Below are positions 42,727-50,182 of a stretch of 64,000 nt of DNA, piece by piece. Where the stretch lies: the NCBI GenBank assembly GCA_002591745.1, contig PDLQ01000026.1:1-64000 (forward strand), in the 5' to 3' direction. The notes under the pieces are model-generated. The model was not told where the DNA came from. It saw nothing but the letters and a program-made list of their open reading frames with translations, and did not search any database. The DNA is from Lewinellaceae bacterium SD302. Its GTDB lineage: Bacteria; Bacteroidota; Bacteroidia; Chitinophagales; Saprospiraceae. How positions within the stretch are numbered: the stretch's first letter is position 1; each line of letters opens with the position of its first letter. Position numbers and translations under genes: made by a program.

Positions 42727-43989
42727 TTATTCAACCATTTGAATCGGCTGAGTATTAGCGAGATAAATCAAACCATCGAAAATCCGGCCGGTCGCCTGAT
42801 CCTTAGCTTTTGGATTTGAAATTGCGATTGCCCCTACATTGGCGGTGACCGGTAAATTCAGCCGGTAAAGTTCAGGCAAATTCTGACGCAGGGATTTAAA
42901 GTCCAAAAACGCATTCGGTATACCCAACTGCATCAAATAATAGGTTATTTGATTCGCAGCAGGCTTGGGAGCTTCATTGATATCCCTGGCATAAGTCTCA
43001 GGATTAAGGGCCACATATTTTCCCGGACCATAATCCGTACCGAGCGCATAGTATTTTTCTCGATACATTCGCCGCAGATGATGGCCCAGGGTATTTACGT
43101 AACCCCCATTACCGAAACCATCCATCACGTGGGCATTATGGGTCCAGACAAATATTTTCTCTTCTCCTTTCAGGGCTAATTCAATCCAGCGAACGTTTTC
43201 GAACATGTACTGATCGCGCAGATCGTGTTTGTGCTGTTCACCTTCCACTCCTAGGGTAGTTATGAATTGTCCGATCACCCGTAGGTTCCGATCAGCGTCT
43301 TGATAGGCAGTCTCGCCACCCTTCGCCGTAAGCAATTCTTTTTGCGCCAGCAGAAGTTTACGTAATCGCCAGTATAGCGCACTGTATTCCGCCAGTAGGT
43401 CGAGATCGATATGCTGCCAAAGATGCTGGTTGAAAGACTCCGGCGGAAGGTCGCCCGCCAAGCCGAACTTGTGCAAGTAAGCGTATAAACGATCGTACTC
43501 CGGTTTCACCCATTGCATCTCACAACCGTATAATTGAATGGACTTAGCGGGATGCGCCAGATTGTAAGTCCGCAAGCTGACCATCAGGTCAATAAATTCA
43601 GTGGTTCGGTACCGCCAGGTAGATATACGTTGCTGCAATATGCTGGTCAGGCTGTCTACTGGCCAGTTGCTGCGCAGCCAATCTTCCAGATAGGCTACCT
43701 CCCCTACTCCCGCCTCAATCACAAAATGGCGGTAAGCGTGTTTTTCGTTGAGGTACAGGATCATAGCTTCAGCCAGTTCGGTAAAGTCCGCCGTACCATG
43801 GTTCGCTTCGCCGTAGCCGATAATGCGGTGTTCGGCGGCAATCTGGTCCAGGAAAGAAAAGTCAGTTTGGTCAATCGTCTTTACCGGAATCGCATGGGTG
43901 CCAATTTCGTGGAGTATGTCTTCCGACTGAGCAGTTAGCCCCAGAGTAATCAGAGCAATAACGATGAAGAATATGCACGAACGGATCAA
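42727..43989 (-). CDS. Erythromycin-esterase-family protein
   Basis: 420 residues starting at TTG 43989, which overlaps the stop of the M56 gene (TTGA). An N-terminal signal peptide (IRSCIFFIVIALITLGLTAQ) predicts export. The family signature IIGYGEANHGTADFTELAEA includes the general-base His; further conserved parts are FVIEAGVGEV, LYGCEMQW and VWTHNAHVMDGFGNGG. EreA/EreB hydrolyse macrolide lactones, but most family members have unknown substrates. Export and the position behind a BlaI/M56 sensor suggest an inducible envelope or antibiotic response; macrolide activity is not shown. Confidence 0.85.
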   Translation of the reverse strand: MIRSCIFFIVIALITLGLTAQSEDILHEIGTHAIPVKTIDQTDFSFLDQIAAEHRIIGYGEANHGTADFTELAEAMILYLNEKHAYRHFVIEAGVGEVAYLEDWLRSNWPVDSLTSILQQRISTWRYRTTEFIDLMVSLRTYNLAHPAKSIQLYGCEMQWVKPEYDRLYAYLHKFGLAGDLPPESFNQHLWQHIDLDLLAEYSALYWRLRKLLLAQKELLTAKGGETAYQDADRNLRVIGQFITTLGVEGEQHKHDLRDQYMFENVRWIELALKGEEKIFVWTHNAHVMDGFGNGGYVNTLGHHLRRMYREKYYALGTDYGPGKYVALNPETYARDINEAPKPAANQITYYLMQLGIPNAFLDFKSLRQNLPELYRLNLPVTANVGAIAISNPKAKDQATGRIFDGLIYLANTQPIQMVE

Positions 43990-46310
43990 TTGCCCGATGA
44001 TTTACGCTCCTTCCGCTTTTTGAGTTCAATCTCGTGACTTCTGTTTGCCTTTTGCTCCTTGCTTTTGTAGGTAACGATCTTTACTACGGCTTCGTGTTGG
44101 CCACTTGGGTCCAGGGCTTTCAACCGATCCTTGTCCCTGATCACTTCCAACGACTCTATCCCTTTTTTCTTCAACGCCTTGAAGTTGAGATTTTCGGTGA
44201 TCTTTCCGTCGACGTAGAACAAGACATTATCGGTGCCGAACATATCTTCCACTCCGTTGTCTTCCGGTTTTTTTGCCAGACCGGGCAGTAATTCCTCAGC
44301 GGAGTATCCGGCTTTGAGTTGCACCTTGACAATTGTGGTGATGCTTTCGTTATACCCCCTCATTTCCGCGCTACGCTTTTCAACGTTTACCGATGCAATT
44401 GCTTCGGCCGGTAGCCGCTCAATGGTATTGGGGTCGTAGGAGTAAATCTTCTCGTTGATGATGTAAAGATGGTTGTCATCGGGCTGCTCCGCCAGTTCAA
44501 GAGTCTGGGGCTCCTCTGCCTCTCCTGCCAGGGAACGCCCCGGTTTCAGTTTGATATCAATCATTCCCTTGTAAGACTTCCCATAATCACTCAGGCGGGC
44601 CGGGTCTTTAATCACGTTGATGGTTGCGATATCACCGGGAGGAATCCGTTGCAAAATCGATTGATCCTCGAACGGCTGATCATTTATAATGACCAGAATT
44701 GTATCGTTGAAGCTGATTGCGGCAGTAACATTCTCCGTAGCCTCATCTCCTGTTTTGGCGGTCTCCATTACAATGGCCCCGTCGTAGTCGAGTCCGGAGC
44801 GGCGTATGGCACGTTTTGTAATGGGGTGATCTCTTTCGTAAACCGTAGCTCTTTCGGCGGTAAGTGTGACCAGTGAGCCACTTCCGGGCTCCTCGTAGAT
44901 CGGTACTTCATTTATGAACATGGCCAAATTTTGCTGTCCGGGTTCTTCCACAGTCGTCGGTTCAGCCAGGGAAACGCCTTCGTAGATGCTGCTTTCTCCG
45001 GGATCAAGCTTCAGTTCGTTTACGTTTACTCCATCACTGAAGTAACGACGAATGCTGGTATAATTGGTCCCTTCTTCGGCGTTGATCCGGAGCAGTTCTT
45101 CATCGTCACAATCACAGGCTTCCGAAAAGAGATTATTCCCGAACAAATGAGCGAAATCGTCAAAAGCGGCGTAGCGATGATTATTAAAAAAGTAAACGAT
45201 CTCATCAGCCTGGTCTCCCGGGATGGCCGCCCGCAATTTTTCGATCGCCTTTTCCCGAAAAGACAGCGTCGGATCTTCGGGCGATTTATCCGTTTGCTCA
45301 ACAAGCTCTTCCATTACCTGAGCTTCGGCTTTCTGAGCGGTCAGTACGGCGGTCAGCAACAACGGCAACAAGAGAACGGGTAACAATAGCCAGCGCTGGT
45401 TTTGCCGGGGTGCTTGCGAAGCAAACAGTCGCTGGATGCGTTGGGTAAATTGGGATTTTCCCTGGGCTTGCACGATAAATCGGTTTTTGTGGGTTACTGA
45501 GAAACGAGCCACCCTGAGCAGAGAGTTGGCGTACAACCGGGGTTCAACCCGGCCGATGACCAGATCGTCACAGGCGTATTCGCGCTCGCGGTCGATCTGA
45601 CGGCTGAGCCAGTGAACGACGGGGTGATAAAAAAAAAGCTGTAACAAGGCACTTTGCAGAGCGTTCCAAAGGTGATCTCGGCGAACGACGTGGGCCAATT
45701 CGTGGAGCAGGATTGCCTCCATTTCAGCCGGAGCAAGTTGATTGACCAAACCGATCGGCAATACGATAAAGGGGCGAATTATTCCTGCCGTCAGGGCGCT
45801 GCCAACCTGGCCCGACAGCCGTAAGACCGTAGAAGCAGGTATCCGAAACTGGGCCCGAAGCCGGTTGAAAGTGTTCCGCAGCTCTTCCGGTACGGCCAGG
45901 CTTTTACGCCGGACGGCCCCCAGCCGGAAGAGATCCAGGGCGGATTTACAGAGCAGCGCCAGCAGCACCAGTAAATAGGCGGCACTCAGTAGTTGGGGGA
46001 CGGTTGGCGTGGACGTCAGCTTTGCTACTTTGTCAGCCATAATACCTTCAACTATTTCCGGAGTATTGGCGGTCATGATTTGTCCTGGCAAAGTAGCAGT
46101 GTCGATTGGGTAGAACCAGAAAATAGTGCTGCCGAAAACGAACGGACAGAGCATTATAGCCACGAGATAGACCCAATGCCTTTTGCTGGCACTGGGGCAA
46201 AAACCGGCGAAGTAGTGCGCAAGGCCCACCAACAAAATGAACTGCCAAAGGCTGTGTAGCAAGGCCGCGGATAAGGCCGTGAATACGGGGTGAGCGAGCC
46301 AATCGATCAT
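43986..46310 (-). CDS. M56-family sensor protease (BlaR1-like) with plug-like repeats
   Basis: 774 residues. The N-terminal part has four to five membrane helices with the zinc site ILLHELAHVVRRDHLWN (about 208) and the EREYACDDLV segment, as in BlaR1/MecR1. The C-terminal part, normally a penicillin-binding sensor, instead has about four short related modules. Each has (F/I)(I/V)(N/D)(E/D/G)..., then I..I.V.(K/R), then V.I.LK-G (e.g. IDIKLKPG, VKVQLKAG), like the TonB-receptor plug motif. It overlaps blaI by 4 nt. Two TGCTACTTTG repeats in inverted orientation (46023, 46089) encode TATL and KVA in one extracytoplasmic loop. By family analogy it would cleave the repressor on sensing an envelope signal. 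Confidence 0.85.
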   Translation of the reverse strand: MIDWLAHPVFTALSAALLHSLWQFILLVGLAHYFAGFCPSASKRHWVYLVAIMLCPFVFGSTIFWFYPIDTATLPGQIMTANTPEIVEGIMADKVAKLTSTPTVPQLLSAAYLLVLLALLCKSALDLFRLGAVRRKSLAVPEELRNTFNRLRAQFRIPASTVLRLSGQVGSALTAGIIRPFIVLPIGLVNQLAPAEMEAILLHELAHVVRRDHLWNALQSALLQLFFYHPVVHWLSRQIDREREYACDDLVIGRVEPRLYANSLLRVARFSVTHKNRFIVQAQGKSQFTQRIQRLFASQAPRQNQRWLLLPVLLLPLLLTAVLTAQKAEAQVMEELVEQTDKSPEDPTLSFREKAIEKLRAAIPGDQADEIVYFFNNHRYAAFDDFAHLFGNNLFSEACDCDDEELLRINAEEGTNYTSIRRYFSDGVNVNELKLDPGESSIYEGVSLAEPTTVEEPGQQNLAMFINEVPIYEEPGSGSLVTLTAERATVYERDHPITKRAIRRSGLDYDGAIVMETAKTGDEATENVTAAISFNDTILVIINDQPFEDQSILQRIPPGDIATINVIKDPARLSDYGKSYKGMIDIKLKPGRSLAGEAEEPQTLELAEQPDDNHLYIINEKIYSYDPNTIERLPAEAIASVNVEKRSAEMRGYNESITTIVKVQLKAGYSAEELLPGLAKKPEDNGVEDMFGTDNVLFYVDGKITENLNFKALKKKGIESLEVIRDKDRLKALDPSGQHEAVVKIVTYKSKEQKANRSHEIELKKRKERKSSGN
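46023..46032 (+). repeat. TGCTACTTTG dispersed repeat, inside M56 gene (pair member 1)
   Basis: Followed by tcagccataata. On the coding strand it encodes DKVAKL. It is inverted relative to 46089, 66 bp away. Confidence 0.85.
46089..46098 (-). repeat. TGCTACTTTG dispersed repeat, inside M56 gene (pair member 2)
   Basis: Complement reads gacac-core-ccaggac, encoding DTATLPG. It forms a close inverted pair with 46023. Confidence 0.85.
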
Positions 46311-46687
46311 GATTGCTTCTTTTGCTCATCCAGCCAGCGTTGCAGGTCATCCAGTTCTTCGGGGGAGGGTTTATCCCGGCCCAATGCACTTATCGCCAGG
46401 CGGATTGAAGAGCCGCCGAAGATGCCATTGGCCAACCGTTGCAATAGCTTATCCTCCACAGAATTTCGCTCGATAGCCGCCCGGTAGAGATGTTGTTTCC
46501 CCGATTTGCTACGGCTTACCAAACCCTTTTTGTGCATTCGCTGCAGTTGGGTCAATACGGTTGTGTAAGCCAGCTCACGGCCGGCACTACTACGCTCATG
46601 GACTTCGTGGACGGTAACATCCGGATGTTCCCAGAGTACCTGGAGCAGGATTAATTCCGCTTCGGAAGGGGTATTTGATTTTGCCAT
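46307..46687 (-). CDS. BlaI/MecI/CopY-family transcriptional repressor
   Basis: 126 residues. The winged-helix N-terminus reads SEAELILLQVLWEHPDVTVH, then TTVLTQLQRMHKKGLV (recognition helix) and KHLYRAA-type (GKQHLYRAAI); the C-terminal helix is for dimerisation. It is the first gene of a four-gene operon: repressor, M56 protease, esterase-like protein, S41 peptidase. Two palindromic operators overlap the promoter directly upstream, so the operon is almost certainly autorepressed and released by M56-triggered proteolysis. Confidence 0.93.
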   Translation of the reverse strand: MAKSNTPSEAELILLQVLWEHPDVTVHEVHERSSAGRELAYTTVLTQLQRMHKKGLVSRSKSGKQHLYRAAIERNSVEDKLLQRLANGIFGGSSIRLAISALGRDKPSPEELDDLQRWLDEQKKQS

Positions 46688-46691
46688 GTGA

Positions 46692-46722
46692 CAAATATAT
46701 ACGACAAGTGTAGTAATTGCAA
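46692..46722 (-). promoter_or_regulatory. Promoter of the blaI operon (TTG - 20 bp - TATATTTG)
   Basis: On the minus strand a -33 TTG (46722-46720) is followed after 20 bp by the -7 box TATATTTG (46699-46692). The box ends 4 nt before the ATG at 46687, so the transcript should begin at or within a base or two of the start codon (leaderless). Operator 1 fills the spacer between the two boxes. Confidence 0.75.
46700..46715. promoter_or_regulatory. BlaI-type operator 1
   Basis: TACGACAAGTGTAGTA, an imperfect palindrome of the form TACnACA-nn-TGTnGTA known for BlaI/MecI operators. It lies exactly between the -33 and -7 boxes. Confidence 0.8.
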
Positions 46723-46730
46723 GTCCAATC

Positions 46731-46746
46731 TACTACTTATGTCGTA
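46731..46746. promoter_or_regulatory. BlaI-type operator 2
   Basis: TACTACTTATGTCGTA, the same half-sites, centred 31 bp (about three helical turns) from operator 1 and just upstream of the -33 box. This favours cooperative binding of two dimers on one DNA face. Confidence 0.78.
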
Positions 46747-46874
46747 TTTAACACTTGAGGAGAGTTTGAATAATTAGAACTGCGAGGCAATACAATCGCC
46801 CGGTAGCCGGATAAACCGAGACTTAACCCTGGCTCACTTCAGCACTCAGAGGGCTGCTGAGATGCCTGGGTTTA

Positions 46875-47951
46875 TTAAAACAGCACGATTGAAATCACTA
46901 ACGAAGCCCCGAAACAAATGCCTACGATAACTACGTAGCTAAAATAAAGCAATATTGCTTTCAAGAACACTTTCCACCAGCTTTGGCCATAATAGCGGCG
47001 CAATGAGAAAAGGAAATAGAGGGGGGCGACACCTATGGTCAGCCAATAGAGCAGGTTTTGGCCGGCAAACAGGTACAGGAGAGTGGCGCAAGTCAGCCAG
47101 AGAAATATAAAAGTGTGTACGTGCAGGGCAAAGATGAAATGCTCGACGTATAAATATTTGCGTCGGATAAATACGAGTTTCAACGCCAACGCACAAAGTG
47201 GTATCAGCAGCAAGATGCCCCAAACCGTTTGCCCCAGTAAAATTGGAATGGCGTCGGAACCAGAGTCGTTGATCCGCAGCATTTGATAAACCTGATAGCG
47301 ATTGAACCAGCCCTTTATCTGATACTTATCGGCAATTTCGGATGGCCGGAGGGAAACGAATTCCGAAACAGGGATACTAAAGTTCCTTTCCTGAAACGCG
47401 AGTCCGCCTTGCCACTCCAGGTAAACTATTCCGATGCTGAAGTGAGATATCTGAGCTTGCCCCAAATTACTTACTTCGCTGACCAGGTTGGCACAGTTAG
47501 AATCGGGGCTGATTGCGGCCAGGGAGTCCGCTCTTTGGGCGAGTTCGTCCTGAAAGATATCGTAGTAGCCCTTGCGATGACGCTCTGCCCTACTTTCGTC
47601 CATATCATCCCCGACCGATTGCTTAAGAAGCGCCGAAAAGGCCGCCAGACAGACGACGGTAACGATAAAAAAGAAGCGGAGTGGACTCAGAAAAGGTTTG
47701 CGCCGGCCAGCGGAATAGGCTTTGGTCAACTTCCCCGGCACCGGTAATGCCGCCAGGGTTCGAAACACCCGGTTATCTAAGTTAAAGACGGTCTCAAAAA
47801 ATTCACTGAACAGTTGTCCGAAGGAAGGTGGCCCCGTGGTGATGCGTTGGCCGCAGTCTGCGCAATACTTTTCCCCCGGCCAGTGTGGGCTACCGCAATT
47901 GTGACAAGCTGGGTGTTTTTCGAGCGGATCTTCCTTTGATTCAATCGACAA
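46875..47951 (-). CDS. DUF3667 zinc-ribbon membrane protein
   Basis: 358 residues from TTG 47951; there is no alternative ATG. The N-terminal zinc ribbon has CHNC and CADCGQR (about residues 16-38). The family-typical segment VFNLDNRVFRTLAALPVPGK and AGRRKPFLSPLRFFF lead into the first membrane helix, and four further helices follow in the C-terminal half. The family is abundant in Bacteroidota and its function is unknown. It is monocistronic by appearance, divergent from the HhH barrel gene. Confidence 0.85.
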   Translation of the reverse strand: MSIESKEDPLEKHPACHNCGSPHWPGEKYCADCGQRITTGPPSFGQLFSEFFETVFNLDNRVFRTLAALPVPGKLTKAYSAGRRKPFLSPLRFFFIVTVVCLAAFSALLKQSVGDDMDESRAERHRKGYYDIFQDELAQRADSLAAISPDSNCANLVSEVSNLGQAQISHFSIGIVYLEWQGGLAFQERNFSIPVSEFVSLRPSEIADKYQIKGWFNRYQVYQMLRINDSGSDAIPILLGQTVWGILLLIPLCALALKLVFIRRKYLYVEHFIFALHVHTFIFLWLTCATLLYLFAGQNLLYWLTIGVAPLYFLFSLRRYYGQSWWKVFLKAILLYFSYVVIVGICFGASLVISIVLF

Positions 47952-48052
47952 TGTGATCGGATTTAAACGAAGTTACGTGCTAAAAATAGCACATTCAAAA
48001 TTATTCGACCAAAGCGACCGACCGATTAAAGGTAAACTGTTTACTTTGTGGG

Positions 48053-50173
48053 ATGCGTCATTTCTTCATAATGCTTGCCTTCTTGTGCCTACTTCCTGAA
48101 CTGGTAGTAGGACAAAACAATAAGGTCAGAAGAGACACCATTGAACCCATTGATCCACCGGCCGAAGTAGAGCAGATCATTGAGGATCAATTGGCCAACG
48201 AAGCCACGGATAACGAGGATTTCGATCTCAACTTTGCTTTCGCCGGACTGGATGTCTATCGTCGCAAGCCACTGGACTTGAATCGTGCCACGGCCGAAGA
48301 ACTGGCCGAACTTCCCTTTTTTAACGACATTCAGATTGGTCAGATCCTCGACTACCGTGATCGCATGAACGGTTTTGTCAACCAATACGAGCTACAGGTG
48401 ATCCCCAGTCTGGATTTGGAAACTATCCGCGCGGCCACGCCCTACTTACGGGTTGGAGGGGGCATAGACGATCTGCGGACACCCATTGGGCAAATGCTCA
48501 AGGAAAGCGACCGGACATTATTCCTCCGCTGGAACCGCTTCCTGGAAGAAACCCGAGGCTATTCGGATGGCCGTTATTTAGGTGACCCTAATCAATTTTA
48601 CGTTCGATTCCGCCAACAGTACAGCAACAAGTTAAGCTTTGGATTTACGGCGGAGAAAGACCCCGGAGAGCCATTTTTCAAAGGCCCCAATGCCAAAAGG
48701 GGTTTTGATTATTACAGCGCCCACTTTTACATGCGTAACGTCAACAAGACGATTAAAGCAGTGGCATTAGGTGACTTTACCGTCAATTTCGGTCAGGGGC
48801 TTATCCTCTATACCGGCTTTGGAGCGGGTAAATCGGCTTTGGTTACTTCGGTTCGCCGCAGTGGGCGGGTCATTAAGCCCTACGGCAGTGTGAACGAAAG
48901 CCTATTCAAGCGTGGAGCGGCAGTAACCCTCGGTTTAGGCAAGAACGTCGAGTTCACGGCTTTTGGTAGTCGCAGGGGGCGTGATGGAAACCTGCTTTCT
49001 CCGGACACGATCACGCTGGAGGAATTTATCGACATCACCACCGAAGCTTCCATCAGTTCTCTGGACCTGGACGGGCTACACCGCACCGAAGCGGAGATTG
49101 AGGACCGCAACGCAGTTCAGCAGACTTCCTTCGGTGGATCACTACGTTATAATTTTCCGCGCAACAAGGGAAAGATCGGCATTAATGTACTGAACGAGAA
49201 TTTGGACAGTCCATTACGACTAAGCGACCAGCCTTATAATCGTTTCTTCTTTCGTGGCACTACTCTAAGTAACGCCAGTGTTGACTATACTTACCGCTGG
49301 CGCAACCTGACTTTCTTCGGCGAAGTAGCCGGCAGCGATAACGGTGGAATGGCCCAACTGCACGGTTTGCTAGCCGGTTTAGATCGCTACGTCAATCTTG
49401 CCGTCGTCTACCGCAAATATGACCGCGACTACCAAGCGTTAAACGCTCGTCCTTTCGGGGAAACCGCCGGAGGCCGCAATGAAGAAGGGCTCTACTTCGG
49501 GGTGGAGGTTAACCCCGCTAAAAACTGGAAATTTTCCGGCTATTACGACCTGTTCCGTTTCCCCTGGCTGCGGTTCAATACCGACGGGCCGAGCAGCGGA
49601 AACGAATGGCGCTTCCGGGTCACTTATTGGCAAAAACGCAAGCTGGAAACTTACGTAGAACTTCGTAAGGAAAGCAAAGGCGTAGGTGTAGATCTACTCT
49701 TCAACCCACTGGATGGCGTAGTTCAGCGCGATCGCTTTCAGGGGCGTTTGCACTTTGCTTATAAGGTGAATAAGTCCTTTGAGTGGCGCAACCGCATCGA
49801 CTGGGGTTTTGCTGACAACCCGATCAATGATCGGCAAACCGGTTTTATGGTTTACCAGGACTTCATTTACCGCCCCATCAGCATTCCGGTAAGTTTCACC
49901 AGTCGTATCGCCTTTTTTAACACAGACGGTTACCAGGTCCGTTTTTACAATTACGAAAATGGACTGCTGTATAATTTTCGTATCCCTGCTTACTATGGCC
50001 GGGGTACGCGGATGTACCTGAATGTACGTTACAAGGGCATCCGTAACGTAACGATTGAAGGGCGGATCGCTCAATTGTTCTACGCAGATCGCGAGGTGAT
50101 CGGTAGTGGAATTGCCGCTACTACCCTACCCCGTCGCACGGAGGTGGGTGCCCAAATCAAGTTTAAATTCTAA
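48053..50173 (+). CDS. Outer-membrane protein with N-terminal helix-hairpin-helix motifs
   Basis: 706 residues. A signal peptide (MRHFFIMLAFLCLLPELVVG) is followed by a ComEA-like HhH segment (about 75-135; KPLDLNRATAEELAELPFFN, QIGQILDYRDRMNGFVNQYE, LQVIPSL). The remainder is rich in aromatic beta-strands to a terminal Phe (VGAQIKFKF), as in an outer-membrane barrel. HhH motifs normally bind DNA, so a periplasmic HhH on a barrel is suggestive of DNA handling, but that is inference. A TACTTTG sequence ends 4 nt before the ATG. lpxB follows after 9 nt. Confidence 0.75.
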   Translation: MRHFFIMLAFLCLLPELVVGQNNKVRRDTIEPIDPPAEVEQIIEDQLANEATDNEDFDLNFAFAGLDVYRRKPLDLNRATAEELAELPFFNDIQIGQILDYRDRMNGFVNQYELQVIPSLDLETIRAATPYLRVGGGIDDLRTPIGQMLKESDRTLFLRWNRFLEETRGYSDGRYLGDPNQFYVRFRQQYSNKLSFGFTAEKDPGEPFFKGPNAKRGFDYYSAHFYMRNVNKTIKAVALGDFTVNFGQGLILYTGFGAGKSALVTSVRRSGRVIKPYGSVNESLFKRGAAVTLGLGKNVEFTAFGSRRGRDGNLLSPDTITLEEFIDITTEASISSLDLDGLHRTEAEIEDRNAVQQTSFGGSLRYNFPRNKGKIGINVLNENLDSPLRLSDQPYNRFFFRGTTLSNASVDYTYRWRNLTFFGEVAGSDNGGMAQLHGLLAGLDRYVNLAVVYRKYDRDYQALNARPFGETAGGRNEEGLYFGVEVNPAKNWKFSGYYDLFRFPWLRFNTDGPSSGNEWRFRVTYWQKRKLETYVELRKESKGVGVDLLFNPLDGVVQRDRFQGRLHFAYKVNKSFEWRNRIDWGFADNPINDRQTGFMVYQDFIYRPISIPVSFTSRIAFFNTDGYQVRFYNYENGLLYNFRIPAYYGRGTRMYLNVRYKGIRNVTIEGRIAQLFYADREVIGSGIAATTLPRRTEVGAQIKFKF

Positions 50174-50182
50174 AGTCACCTC

